From the NCBI GenBank assembly GCA_008534395.1, contig SHMQ01000007.1:23164-87163 (forward strand): a stretch of 64,000 nucleotides of DNA, given 5' to 3'. The stretch comes from Candidatus Acidulodesulfobacterium acidiphilum (GTDB lineage Bacteria; SZUA-79; Acidulodesulfobacterales; Acidulodesulfobacteraceae). Shown piece after piece: positions 18,705-27,484 of this stretch. The notes beneath the pieces were generated by a model. The model made no database searches, was not told where the DNA came from, and saw only the letters and a list, made by a program, of their open reading frames with translations. The position numbers and the translations under genes are program-made. Position 1 is the first letter of the stretch. Each line of letters begins with the position of its first letter.

Positions 18705-20159
18705 CTATAAAGCGTTTATTTCTTTAATCGTTTGATTTATAAGGTAATCCGTCAACTTTTCGTCTTTACTCTCTGCGTAAATTCTTAGAACAGGTTCCGT
18801 TCCGGAAGGGCGTATCAGCAGCCATGATCCGTCGTTATATTCAAATTTAAATCCGTCCTTAAAATTAAGATTAGTAATTTTATTCTTAAAAGGCAGGCTG
18901 AAATCTTCCGCTTTAAGTTTTTCAATAAGAATTAGTTTTTTCGTATCGTTTATTTTGATATCGACGCGTTTATATATATACGGATAATTTTCTCCAAAAA
19001 TATCGTTTAATAGTTCGTTTAAGTTCTTTTGCTTAACAACCATAATTTTTAAAAGCATCAATGCATTAAATATACCGTCTCTTTCCGGCAAATGCGAAGC
19101 GATTCCTATGCCGCCCGACTCTTCTCCGCCTATAAATACGTCGCTGCCGTCTTTTATCATAAGCTCGGCTATATTTTTAAAACCTATAGGCGTTTCATAC
19201 AGCTTAATTCCGTTTTTACCGCAAATATCGCCGATAGATTTAGATACCGAAACGGTCTTGACTACGCTTCCGGAAAAACCTTCTTCTATAAGATAATTTA
19301 AAATTATAGTAAAAATTTTATGCGAATCGATAAAATTTCCCCTGTCGTCCACCGCCCCAATTCTGTCTGCATCCCCATCCGTAGCGAAACCAACCGCAAA
19401 TTTATTTTTATTCCCCCTTTTTTTTACGGAAAATTTTAATTTATTAAGATTGGCGTCTATAGGCTCTGGGTTTAAACCGGGAAAAGCGGGATTAACGATA
19501 TTATTGACGGAGGAATGGCTAACGGAAAAATCTTTTAATATAAGGGACAAGTAACCTATTCCGGCACCGTACATAGGGTCTATCACTACGTATAACGATT
19601 TTAAAAAATCCTTATCTGAATTAGACAATACTCTATTGACACCAGTTAAATCAATTATCCTTTTAATATAATCTTTTTTAAAATCCGCATATTGAAAATT
19701 ATAAATATTTTTTTTAAATTTATTATATTCTTTGCCGTATTTCTTTCCGTCTTCATTTGCTATTTTTTCAATTTTTTTAACTTCGGATTGAAGCATAGAA
19801 GCGCCGAAACGGCTTTTAAATTTCAAACCGTTAAACATAAACGGATTATGGCTGGCGGTAATCATTATACCGGCGTCATATCCTTTATTCTTTACAAAAT
19901 AAGATAAAACCGGGGACGGACAAAAATTATCGCTTAACGTCGCATCTATCCCGACGGACTCAAGCGATTCTGCCGACTTCAAGGCAAATTCTTTAGACAA
20001 AAAACGTGTATCGTATCCTATTGCCACCTTCTTGGAAGAATTTGATTTTAAATACTCTCCAAGCGCACAACTGATACGGCCGACATGCTCAAATGTAAAA
20101 TTATCGCCTATTACTCCTCTATATCCGTCGGTACCAAAATTTATTAATATATTATTCAC
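18705..20159 (-). CDS. alpha-D-phosphohexomutase (phosphoglucomutase/phosphomannomutase)
   Basis: 484 residues of the four-domain mutase family. The active-site phosphoserine loop is TASHNP (about 102-107), the Mg loop DGDADR (about 258-263), the sugar-binding loop GGEESGG (about 344-350) and the phosphate-binding loop RPSGTEP (about 452-458). The start is GTG at 20159 with GGTGG 6-7 nt upstream. The order relative to eno suggests central carbon or polysaccharide-precursor metabolism. Whether glucose or mannose phosphate is preferred cannot be read from the sequence. The 5' end is only 13 bp from the 3' end of tRNA-Arg. Confidence 0.92.
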   Translation of the reverse strand: MNNILINFGTDGYRGVIGDNFTFEHVGRISCALGEYLKSNSSKKVAIGYDTRFLSKEFALKSAESLESVGIDATLSDNFCPSPVLSYFVKNKGYDAGIMITASHNPFMFNGLKFKSRFGASMLQSEVKKIEKIANEDGKKYGKEYNKFKKNIYNFQYADFKKDYIKRIIDLTGVNRVLSNSDKDFLKSLYVVIDPMYGAGIGYLSLILKDFSVSHSSVNNIVNPAFPGLNPEPIDANLNKLKFSVKKRGNKNKFAVGFATDGDADRIGAVDDRGNFIDSHKIFTIILNYLIEEGFSGSVVKTVSVSKSIGDICGKNGIKLYETPIGFKNIAELMIKDGSDVFIGGEESGGIGIASHLPERDGIFNALMLLKIMVVKQKNLNELLNDIFGENYPYIYKRVDIKINDTKKLILIEKLKAEDFSLPFKNKITNLNFKDGFKFEYNDGSWLLIRPSGTEPVLRIYAESKDEKLTDYLINQTIKEINAL

Positions 20160-20172
20160 AAGCCACCGTATG

Positions 20173-20249
20173 TGGTGTGTCCGGCGGGATTCGAACCCGC
20201 TGCCTCAGGAGTCGGAGTCCTGCACTCTGTCCAGATGAGCTACGGACAC
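20173..20249 (-). tRNA. tRNA-Arg, anticodon CCG
   Basis: 77-nt cloverleaf with a 7-bp acceptor (GTGTCCG/CGGACAC), encoded CCA, anticodon stem CAGGA/TCCTG and loop CTCCGAC giving anticodon CCG (codon CGG). The T-arm has GGTTCGAATCC. It lies immediately upstream of the phosphohexomutase gene on the same strand. Confidence 0.96.
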
Positions 20250-20288
20250 TAAATAAATTAGCATTGCTTAATAGAAAATTAAAATTTT

Positions 20289-20310
20289 ACATATATTATA
20301 TAATATATGT
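20289..20310. promoter_or_regulatory. 22-bp perfect palindrome forming a bidirectional -10
   Basis: The block begins ACATATATTAT and ends with its exact complement. It holds TATAAT on the plus strand (20299-20304) and TATAAT on the minus strand (20295-20300). It lies between tRNA-Arg (minus) and the unknown gene starting at 20311 (plus). No clear -35 is seen on either side. Confidence 0.5.
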
Positions 20311-21012
20311 ATGGGGAAAAAAAATAAAAAAAATATACTATTGTATTTATTGAATTCTAACGCTACAAAACTGGCTTATATCGTCGAACAAAATATAGAA
20401 GGAATTTTAAACGAGGTCATCACAAATAATTACAAAATACATGACAGCGGTATAAAGGATTTTTTTTTCAATATAAGTAAGAATGAATTTGATATTATAT
20501 GCGAAGAAATTAACACTTTATCGCTAAAAATATTGGAAAAAGACGAAATAATATTTTTCAAACCGGTATTTAAGAAAAAAAAGATTAAGCAATTAAATAT
20601 AATATACAAAACACTGCGTATAATAAAATTTACGGAAAACATGAAAAATATTTACAATAATTTAGAATTAATAAAATTAAATATAAACGAATTATATAAA
20701 TATCCCGTGCTTAAAGTTCAAACTTATATACCGGAGTTATGTCTTTACCTGAGCGCTTTTTTTAAGGAAAATATAGATACTTTTTTTATGGAGATAAACC
20801 ATGGAGATATAAAAGAAAGAAAGAAAATATTAATGGAGAAGCTACATAAAATAATATCGCTTGGAAACAAAATAATTAACGAATTCTATATATATATTAT
20901 ATCTGACGAAAAAAGCGATATTCAAAACGGAGGTCATGTAATTTATCATTCCAATATAATATCGATAATACAGATAATATCTATTAACTGCGTGGAATTT
21001 AACCTTTTATAA
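20311..21012 (+). CDS. unknown alpha-helical protein, faintly PhoU-like
   Basis: 233 residues, rich in Lys, Ile and Asn, with no signal peptide or clear membrane segment. The pattern is helical throughout. A segment IINTLSLKIL-like (EEINTLSLKIL, about 66-76) followed by IIYKTLRIIKFTENMKNIYNNL (two pieces around 98-118) is placed as in PhoU, where a phosphate-regulatory helical bundle has D-R..ERIGD motifs. However, the metal-binding E/DxxxD motifs of PhoU are missing, so I treat it as hypothetical. There is no ribosome site: the ATG immediately follows a palindrome containing TATAAT, suggesting a leaderless mRNA. It precedes a drug-efflux gene by 96 bp. Confidence 0.6.
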   Translation: MGKKNKKNILLYLLNSNATKLAYIVEQNIEGILNEVITNNYKIHDSGIKDFFFNISKNEFDIICEEINTLSLKILEKDEIIFFKPVFKKKKIKQLNIIYKTLRIIKFTENMKNIYNNLELIKLNINELYKYPVLKVQTYIPELCLYLSAFFKENIDTFFMEINHGDIKERKKILMEKLHKIISLGNKIINEFYIYIISDEKSDIQNGGHVIYHSNIISIIQIISINCVEFNLL

Positions 21013-21070
21013 TTTTCTAATTTTTCAATTATTTTATTAAAATGATTTTTTTAATTAAGTCTTATAAAAT

Positions 21071-21084
21071 TAATGACTATTAAG
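21071..21084. promoter_or_regulatory. small inverted repeat upstream of the second efflux pump
   Basis: TGACT-ATTA-AGTCA, about 25 bp before the ATG at 21109, with a further AAGTCT 14 bp upstream. It could be an operator for a repressor of the pump. No regulator gene is adjacent. Confidence 0.3.
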
Positions 21085-21108
21085 TCACTATATGGTAAAA
21101 TTTAATTT

Positions 21109-22641
21109 ATGTACTCTAAAGAATATAAAAATTTGATTTTATTGTTACTCGTAGCGTTTTTCTTTATGGTTATGCTCGACATGAGTATAGTAACTATAGC
21201 TATACCGAAAATTATGTCAAGCTTAGGCGTAAATCTTGAAGACGTCGACTGGGTAATGATAGCTTATAACGTGGCTACGGCAATAATAATTATGCCTATA
21301 ACATTCATAATAAGAAAAATAGGGTTAAAGATACCTATTGTCCTTAGCATAATATTTTTTACTATTTCTTCCGTGGCTTGCGGTTTTGCCACCTCTATAA
21401 ATATGCTGATAACATTCCGTGTCATACAGGGGCTTTCGGGCGGAGGTATTGCGCCTCTTGGATTAGCGCTTATGGGCAAGGTTTTTGAACCGCATGAAAG
21501 AGGAAGGGCGATGGGAATATGGGGTATCGGAGCAATGGCGGCTCCGGCTATCGGTCCTACCTTAGGCGGCTGGATTACCGACCATCTTACATGGAGGTGG
21601 GTATTTTTCGTGAATGCTCCTATTGCGGTAATAACTCTTATAGGGATACTCATAATTATGGAAGATGACCATAAAGGAATTAATTTTAAAGCAAATTTTG
21701 ATTTTTTAGGTTTTGCTTTTTTTGCGATAGCTATAGCATTCATGCTCGTAGCTTTTAATGAAGGACAGAATAAAGGATGGGATTCAAGCTACATTCATAT
21801 CTGCGAAATTTTAAGCGCCGCAGGGTTTTTTATGTTCTTTTTATTTGAACCGTTTATTTCTCGTCCATTAATAGATTTTAAAATATTTAAAAATTATAAT
21901 TTTACTTTAATAACGTCTATTAATGCAGTAAGGGCTATAGCCTTGTTCGGCTCGTTGTTTATTATGCCCGTCTTTTTGGAAAACATTATGGATTACACGC
22001 CTTATATGACCGGTCTTATTATGATGCCGTCGGCGATAGCCGTTGCATTATCGGCTCCCGTTTTCGGTAAAATGGCAGATAAATGGGGCCCAAAATATTT
22101 TATTGTTTTCGGTATGCTGACGACGGCTATCTCCCTCTTTTTATATTGGAATCTTTCAACGCAGTCAAGCCTCTACGATATAATATATCCTTCAATTATA
22201 AGAGGCATAGGGCTTGGCATGCTATATTCGCCCATTATGAGCGCAGGATTAAATTCGGTCAAAAAAGACCAGATACCTGAAGCTTCCGGTCTGCTGCCTA
22301 TAACCATGAGACTTGCTTCCGGCTTCGGCATCGCTTATTTTGCAAACTATCTGGCTACAAAAAAGGTTTATTATCTTACAAGATACGGCGATAAAATAAA
22401 CTACAAAAACAATACTTTTATTAAAATGAAATCGACGTTTGGCAGTAATGGGCTTTTTAAGGCTAATACCGCAGTCATAGCTAATTCGGCAAAAATTAAT
22501 CCGGGCATGGGTTTTATAGACTCCGTAGTTAAAATGTTTGCGACCGTCCAATCTTACGACGACGTATTTGTCGTTGCGGGAGTCATATGCCTTATAGGAA
22601 TAATACCGGCTCTTATGTTAAAAAATAAGATACATCGTTAA
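21109..22641 (+). CDS. DHA2 (EmrB/QacA-type) MFS drug-efflux transporter
   Basis: 510-residue 14-helix drug:H+ antiporter. The N-terminal motif MLDMSIVTIAIPKI (about 23-36), GLSGGGIAPLGLALMGKVF (about 108-126) and WRWVFFVNAP (about 163-172) match the family. It has a long loop rich in Lys/Asn near the C-terminus (about 430-470). It is a paralogue of the protein at 2752-4245, but clearly different in sequence. The gene ends 5 bp from the convergent pilus operon with no terminator visible between them. No EmrA or TolC partner is nearby. Confidence 0.9.
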   Translation: MYSKEYKNLILLLLVAFFFMVMLDMSIVTIAIPKIMSSLGVNLEDVDWVMIAYNVATAIIIMPITFIIRKIGLKIPIVLSIIFFTISSVACGFATSINMLITFRVIQGLSGGGIAPLGLALMGKVFEPHERGRAMGIWGIGAMAAPAIGPTLGGWITDHLTWRWVFFVNAPIAVITLIGILIIMEDDHKGINFKANFDFLGFAFFAIAIAFMLVAFNEGQNKGWDSSYIHICEILSAAGFFMFFLFEPFISRPLIDFKIFKNYNFTLITSINAVRAIALFGSLFIMPVFLENIMDYTPYMTGLIMMPSAIAVALSAPVFGKMADKWGPKYFIVFGMLTTAISLFLYWNLSTQSSLYDIIYPSIIRGIGLGMLYSPIMSAGLNSVKKDQIPEASGLLPITMRLASGFGIAYFANYLATKKVYYLTRYGDKINYKNNTFIKMKSTFGSNGLFKANTAVIANSAKINPGMGFIDSVVKMFATVQSYDDVFVVAGVICLIGIIPALMLKNKIHR

Positions 22642-22646
22642 TATCG

Positions 22647-23258
22647 TTAATCATTTAAATATTTATATAAAATTTTCCCTTTACGCGTATAAATTATTTT
22701 TGAAGGCTCGACTTTTAAAATAAAAATACCGCCTATATTTTCTCCCGTATGAATATAATGTTTTTTACCGTTTATTGCTACCAAAGCAGTATTGCCGCCC
22801 GTAAATATTAAAACCACTGTCCGTTTATTTTTGCCTGAAAATCCTTTAAATTTCAAATTTTTAACGACGTTGCTTAAATTTCCGCCTTTATTAAAACCGC
22901 TATTTGCGTTAATGAGATACGGCGCCGGTTTTGCAACGTAGTCCGCGACTACATTTTTTTGTGACTTTGAGTGCAAAATAAAAAGTCTGCTGTAATTTTC
23001 GTATTTTTTATTCGGAATACTAAAAATATCTTTAAGCGGTTTTTTAGATAATTCCGTAGATTCAGCTTTCAGGTCTGTATATTTACCTTTAACGCTTAAA
23101 TTGAGCTTAGTAATTTTTTTATTTTTACAAGACGTATTATGCAAAATATTTATTTTTTTATTATTTCCCGATTTTAGTCTGCTTAACGTCGATAGCACCG
23201 TTATAAATATAAAAAATGCAAAAATAATAACCGCAAATTTTTTAACTTTAGATTTCAT
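22647..23258 (-). CDS. PilP/GspC-like pilus periplasmic protein
   Basis: 203 residues with one N-terminal membrane helix (about 8-26). The periplasmic C-terminus ends in a small beta-domain: VVLIFTGGNTALVAINGKKHY, then GENIGGIFILKVEPSKIIY (each over about 140-190). That pattern, with GG..I.L..I....V, is typical of PilP and GspC homology-region domains, which connect the inner-membrane platform to the secretin. It is last in the pilus operon. No lipobox is seen, unlike many PilP proteins. The assignment rests on pattern and position. Confidence 0.6.
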   Translation of the reverse strand: MKSKVKKFAVIIFAFFIFITVLSTLSRLKSGNNKKINILHNTSCKNKKITKLNLSVKGKYTDLKAESTELSKKPLKDIFSIPNKKYENYSRLFILHSKSQKNVVADYVAKPAPYLINANSGFNKGGNLSNVVKNLKFKGFSGKNKRTVVLIFTGGNTALVAINGKKHYIHTGENIGGIFILKVEPSKIIYTRKGKILYKYLND

Positions 23259-23286
23259 CAGCCCCTCTTTTTATTAAAATTTATTT

Positions 23287-23790
23287 TTATTTAAAACCAA
23301 TAAGTTCGGCGTTTATAATTGCATCTATTTTTCTTCCGGATTTAATATTAATTTTTTTTATTTCGAATGGAAACGATTTAAGCGTCTTTATTAAAGAAAA
23401 TAAGGCATCGATGTCCGAAAAATTACTTAATGCCACCGTAAAGTTAGTTATTTTTAAATAAACATCTTGAACATTTTTCCTATTTTCCGTCTTTTGGATG
23501 CTAATTCCGATATTAAATCCGTTTTCTTTTAAATATCTCGCATAAGATAAAAAAGACACCATATAACTATAAAATTCATGTTTTCCAGCCGTAAATTTAA
23601 TAGTTTTAATCTTATTATCTTTCTTAATATTAATTTTTAACTGTCTGATAGTATTTTTTTCGTAAGTATATGATTTATTTAATTTATAAAAATAGCTTAT
23701 AGAAGGTATTAACCCATAAAACAATATACAAGCCGAGGTTAAAGATAATAAAATTAATATTATCGACCTTTTGTTCTTAATTTTTTTCAT
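23287..23790 (-). CDS. PilO-like inner-membrane pilus assembly protein
   Basis: 167 residues with a single N-terminal helix (IILILLSLTSACILFYGLI, about 10-28), then a coiled segment and a ferredoxin-like alpha/beta domain (about 80-165, ending ALFSLIKTLKSFPFEIKKI...INAELIGF). This is the PilO/GspM architecture that pairs with PilN/GspL. It lies between the PilM/N-like and PilP-like genes as expected. Similarity is structural rather than motif-based. Confidence 0.6.
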   Translation of the reverse strand: MKKIKNKRSIILILLSLTSACILFYGLIPSISYFYKLNKSYTYEKNTIRQLKINIKKDNKIKTIKFTAGKHEFYSYMVSFLSYARYLKENGFNIGISIQKTENRKNVQDVYLKITNFTVALSNFSDIDALFSLIKTLKSFPFEIKKINIKSGRKIDAIINAELIGFK

Positions 23791-23839
23791 TTTGTATTAT
23801 TTTTTAATTTGTCGTATTTTGAATATTAGTTTGTTTAAT

Positions 23840-25033
23840 TTATTTTTTTAGTAATCCTAAAAATTTCATTGAAGGTTTTCCAGATTTGTCGAAAAAATAT
23901 TTAACGCTTAAAGTTTTTTTTCCGTCCAACTTTTTTGATAGCGCATTATAATTATGCGAGAATATCCTATAACCGTCGGTACCAAATACGGTTGCATTAA
24001 AAATATATCCTGCTCCCGATTTTATAATATTGATTTTTTTTATTTTGACGCTTTTCGGTAAAATCGCAAAAAATTTTTTTAAATAATTCGCAATATTAAC
24101 TTTAGGGAAATCCTCGTTAAATAAAATTTTACTTTTATCTTTATCTATTTTTAAAGATAAAACGGAAATTTTTTTGTTCATTTCTCTTATTTTTTGCACT
24201 TCGTAAAATGTTTTTTTTCGGTAAGATACAACCAGCACTTCCATTAAAAATATAGCAAATATTAAAACTGCGATATAAATATTTTTTGCCCTATTTTTTT
24301 TATCTTCTATTTTTTTAAATTTTATTTCTATATCTTCAAAATGAGGGGTATTTTTGTTTATGCTTTTAAAATATTCAAAAAAATCTTTAGCCGTAAAATT
24401 TAATATTTCTACATTTCCGAAAAAATTTTTAAAATCGGCGCAATCGCATTCGGCAATTATCTGCTCTATTTTAATGCCAATATTTTCGGAATCTATTCTG
24501 GTTTTCAAAATATTAAGATTATCCATTAACATATCCGCCTTAAAACTTAAAACCGGCATTATGCTAAAACCGTTTGAAACTAAAATCATTTTATATACGT
24601 CGTCGGTTTTTTCTATAAATAGAAAATCTTTTTTAAGATTAATGCCGTTAAATTTTTCTTTTAAAAACTCTATCACCAAAAAATCGTATGGAATAACTAT
24701 ATCTATTCCTTTAAATAACGAATAATATTTTTTAATATTTAAAGGCAGGGTATGATAAAATCCGCATCCTCCATTTATACCATCCGCAAAAAAATAAGAT
24801 TCGTTCTTATAAGATTTTCCTACGTAACGGCTTAAATAAAATTTTTTACCGTCTTTTAATCTTTTTTCCGGTATAATCGAAAAATTTATATTTTTAGATA
24901 TTATCGAAACTGCATGTTCTATTTCAAAATCGGCTGCATAATCGTCGATACGTTCATGCGAAAAAAATGATTTATCGCCGTCAAAATACTGATATATATC
25001 GTATTCTTCAATATAAATAAAATTTTTATACAT
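23840..25033 (-). CDS. GspL-like PilM-PilN fusion
   Basis: 397 residues. The N-terminal 230 residues are a cytoplasmic, degenerate actin-like domain without recognisable ATP-binding motifs. A single helix (IYIAVLIFAIFLMEVLVVS, about 248-266) follows, then a coiled coil (about 270-300) and a PilN-like periplasmic domain (FFAILPKSVKIKKINI, about 318-333). This joins what PilM and PilN do as separate proteins, as in GspL of type II secretion and PilO of type IVb systems. It would anchor the assembly ATPase to the platform. Placement next to the PilO-like gene supports the call. Confidence 0.6.
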   Translation of the reverse strand: MYKNFIYIEEYDIYQYFDGDKSFFSHERIDDYAADFEIEHAVSIISKNINFSIIPEKRLKDGKKFYLSRYVGKSYKNESYFFADGINGGCGFYHTLPLNIKKYYSLFKGIDIVIPYDFLVIEFLKEKFNGINLKKDFLFIEKTDDVYKMILVSNGFSIMPVLSFKADMLMDNLNILKTRIDSENIGIKIEQIIAECDCADFKNFFGNVEILNFTAKDFFEYFKSINKNTPHFEDIEIKFKKIEDKKNRAKNIYIAVLIFAIFLMEVLVVSYRKKTFYEVQKIREMNKKISVLSLKIDKDKSKILFNEDFPKVNIANYLKKFFAILPKSVKIKKINIIKSGAGYIFNATVFGTDGYRIFSHNYNALSKKLDGKKTLSVKYFFDKSGKPSMKFLGLLKK

Positions 25034-25047
25034 AATTTTTTTTAAGT

Positions 25048-26010
25048 TTAATTTAATTTTATAAGGTCTGGAAGATAATTTGCAGGTATTTTTATCTCAT
25101 ATCCTGCGGGTTCTACTTGAACGTAATTCATTCCGCCTTCCCAATAAGAATACCTTACGTTCCCGTAAACTTCAGGAAGATATTTACTCTGAAACGCTCC
25201 TCCTACCCAGTAATTTTCGGTATAGGTAACGCCGGAATTATTTGTATATGCAGAACCTCCGCCGCATCCGGAATAAGGATCGTTGGCATAGCTCAATATA
25301 GCGCTATTTCCGTCAATAGCTTCAACTATAAAATATAACTTCAATTCGCCGTCTGCCCAGTCTCTTGACCATCCGTCACGATTATAACGACTCATAGTTT
25401 GCGTAACATAACAAATTGCGCCTGTAATATAAAAACTCTTTCCTATGTACTGTTCATAAATGCCGCCGTCTCCATTGCTTAAGGCTATAGGGTCTATATA
25501 AATTATTTCGTTTCCGTTAACTAACGAACTTCCGGGAATATCGTGCCTTATTTCTTTATAAAAATTATAATAGTCGTTAGGTTCGCCGCTTTGCGAAGGA
25601 GTAACGGCAAGAGTATAACTGATTTCCTGAGCGGTACCATTATTAACGGCATTATTAACGCTTAAACATATTTTAGTATCGTCTTCCGTTTTTATACTTC
25701 CGTATATGCAATTCGAATTTGGATTGCCTCCGACAAAATTTATGCCTATGCCTTTAGCTATGTACCCTGCAGATTGAAGAGAACTTATGCTACTGAATTT
25801 ACTATTATTATTAACATAGGTACTTTCGGCATTTATCAAAGTATTTGCCAGAACAGATACGTTTTGCGCTCTATTTTCGCATACAATACCCTGAAGCGCA
25901 GGTATGCTTAACGCAGTCATTATCGACAAAACTATCATTGAAACAATAATTCCTGCAAGCGAAAATCCTTTATTATTATTTTCTAAAATTTTAGCAAAAT
26001 TAATATTCAT
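25048..26010 (-). CDS. minor pilin/pseudopilin with non-canonical +5 residue
   Basis: 320 residues with a prepilin leader ending NNNKG|FSLAG (cleavage expected after Gly15) and a hydrophobic helix to about residue 38. Position +5 is Gly, where nearly all type IV pilins have Glu. The body contains paired cysteines and a large Tyr/Gly-rich C-terminal domain (about 150-320) of unknown fold. GGAGGTG lies just upstream of the ATG. Residues 45-125 are clearly related to the next gene upstream (shared AQN, LI-AE, Y-N--F, SSL, KIC/NIC). It is probably a low-abundance or tip pilin. Confidence 0.75.
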   Translation of the reverse strand: MNINFAKILENNNKGFSLAGIIVSMIVLSIMTALSIPALQGIVCENRAQNVSVLANTLINAESTYVNNNSKFSSISSLQSAGYIAKGIGINFVGGNPNSNCIYGSIKTEDDTKICLSVNNAVNNGTAQEISYTLAVTPSQSGEPNDYYNFYKEIRHDIPGSSLVNGNEIIYIDPIALSNGDGGIYEQYIGKSFYITGAICYVTQTMSRYNRDGWSRDWADGELKLYFIVEAIDGNSAILSYANDPYSGCGGGSAYTNNSGVTYTENYWVGGAFQSKYLPEVYGNVRYSYWEGGMNYVQVEPAGYEIKIPANYLPDLIKLN

Positions 26011-26023
26011 AACACCTCCATTT

Positions 26024-26692
26024 TTAAAAAAGACTTAAGACAGATGCAAAAAAGTTTGTTATTGTCTGCGTTACTTTTGTTAATAAATTGCTCTGCGTCC
26101 CTACGGTATTGGTATAATTAATACCTCCGTTGGCGTTAGGACTTACGTTTACCGATGAAACCGGTGAAGACGCGCCAGTATTAGAGTTAGAGGCAGAAGC
26201 AGAATGAAAAGAGGGCGCTGCGTCGTTTAAACTAAAAGTTACTACGCCTAAGCCGTTAATATCGGAAACCTGCCCCGTCTTACCCGTTATGCCTTTGCTT
26301 ATTTCTTTAGCGACTATATCTTCATTGGCCAAATTTAAAGGAATATAAATTTCGATTGATTCGTTTTGTAAATTAATGCATATATTTGTCGTGCTTTTAA
26401 AGAGTAATTTTTCTAAACATGAATCTCCTTGAAAATTATAAACTTTCATCGGACTTAAATACGCCGGCTTATTGTTTTCCAAACTCGTGATATCCGTAAA
26501 AGTTCCCGTGTTTTGAAAATAAGCATGTTCTGCCTTTATTAATAAATCTGTAATATTGACGATATTTTGCGCTTCCATATTATATATTTGACCCTTAGGC
26601 ATACCGGACATTCCGAAAGAAAATTTTGGCAATAAAAATAAGTAAAAAACAAACATTATATTTAAAATAATGTAATAGCCGTAACGTTTCAT
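26024..26692 (-). CDS. secreted pilin-like protein without prepilin leader
   Basis: 222 residues from ATG 26692, which has AAAGG upstream; the frame opens earlier at TTG 26737 but lacks a ribosome site. The N-terminus looks like a Sec signal peptide or anchor (IILNIMFVFYLFLLPKFSFG) with no G|F-x-x-x-E motif. The next 75 residues align with the pilin-like gene downstream: AQNIVNITDLLIKAEHAY versus AQNVSVLANTLINAESTY. The C-terminal third is Ser/Asn/Gly-rich and ends in a hydrophobic stretch (TNFFASVLSLF). I infer a pilin globular domain delivered by a different export route. The function is unknown. Confidence 0.7.
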   Translation of the reverse strand: MKRYGYYIILNIMFVFYLFLLPKFSFGMSGMPKGQIYNMEAQNIVNITDLLIKAEHAYFQNTGTFTDITSLENNKPAYLSPMKVYNFQGDSCLEKLLFKSTTNICINLQNESIEIYIPLNLANEDIVAKEISKGITGKTGQVSDINGLGVVTFSLNDAAPSFHSASASNSNTGASSPVSSVNVSPNANGGINYTNTVGTQSNLLTKVTQTITNFFASVLSLF

Positions 26693-26771
26693 ATAAATAA
26701 CCTTTAATAGCTTTTTTAAGGATTTAATTAATTTCAATTTAATTTTCGCTGTTTTAACGATTGTTAACTTG

Positions 26772-27425
26772 TTAATTAAATGTAAAGGTCAGGCTTCCCT
26801 GAAAATTTGAATTATTTGCCGAAGCTGCATTACCGTTGAACAGATCCGTCAAGCAATTTTGACCGTTACCTATGTTAAAGACGGGACTGCCCTCGGTATC
26901 TACGCCGGATATTGAGTTTTCTAAAGAATTGCATATGTTTAAAGCCTGGGCATTCGTCATCTGCGGAGCGTTTATGCCGATGACGTAAATATACTGTCCC
27001 GGATTTGAATCGGTAGAAATTTGATATGCGGAAACAAAACCCGCATTAGGCGGTATAACGTTATTGCCGTTAACCGTCCATGAAGAAGGGAGCAGGTTGT
27101 CTTCCTGCATAGCATATGGAAGAGAAACGCCGGCAGGGGGAATTATACTCCCGCCGTTTACCTGCATATAAGAATTTACGGCCGATTCTAATTTAGTAAC
27201 CGATTGAACCGTTGCAGTAACATTGGAAGAACCTATTAATCCGTTATAAACCATTAATCCCCCTGCCGAAAGTATTCCGACTACTATCATTGCGACTATA
27301 ATTTCCATAAGGGTAAAACCGTTCCCGTTTTTATAAATTTTTAGTGAGTGAAAATCCAACTTGTCATTAATTTTTTTGCTTTTTTTGCTTTTAATTTTAA
27401 TTTCTTTCTTTTTTAGCGCAATCAT
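26772..27425 (-). CDS. type IVb-like major pilin
   Basis: 217 residues with a long, lysine-rich leader of about 35 residues, a cleavage site NGNG|FTLMEIIVAMIVVGIL with Glu at +5, and a C-terminal domain with two cysteines (NICNSLENSI and QNCLTDLF) likely to form the pilin disulphide loop. The long leader and the ALNICNSL block resemble PilS of type IVb (R64-like) pili. A GGAGG ribosome site precedes the ATG. It follows the platform protein gene and is the best candidate for the main pilin. Confidence 0.82.
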   Translation of the reverse strand: MIALKKKEIKIKSKKSKKINDKLDFHSLKIYKNGNGFTLMEIIVAMIVVGILSAGGLMVYNGLIGSSNVTATVQSVTKLESAVNSYMQVNGGSIIPPAGVSLPYAMQEDNLLPSSWTVNGNNVIPPNAGFVSAYQISTDSNPGQYIYVIGINAPQMTNAQALNICNSLENSISGVDTEGSPVFNIGNGQNCLTDLFNGNAASANNSNFQGSLTFTFN

Positions 27426-27484
27426 AATTTTCCTCCGGATAAATTTAATTTTTTTGTTTTTTAGTTTTAAATTTATTTATAATT

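Noticed and set aside
26693..26737. TTG 26737 as start of the secreted pilin-like protein
   Set aside because: No ribosome site and a lysine-rich extension before the signal peptide; ATG 26692 is better.
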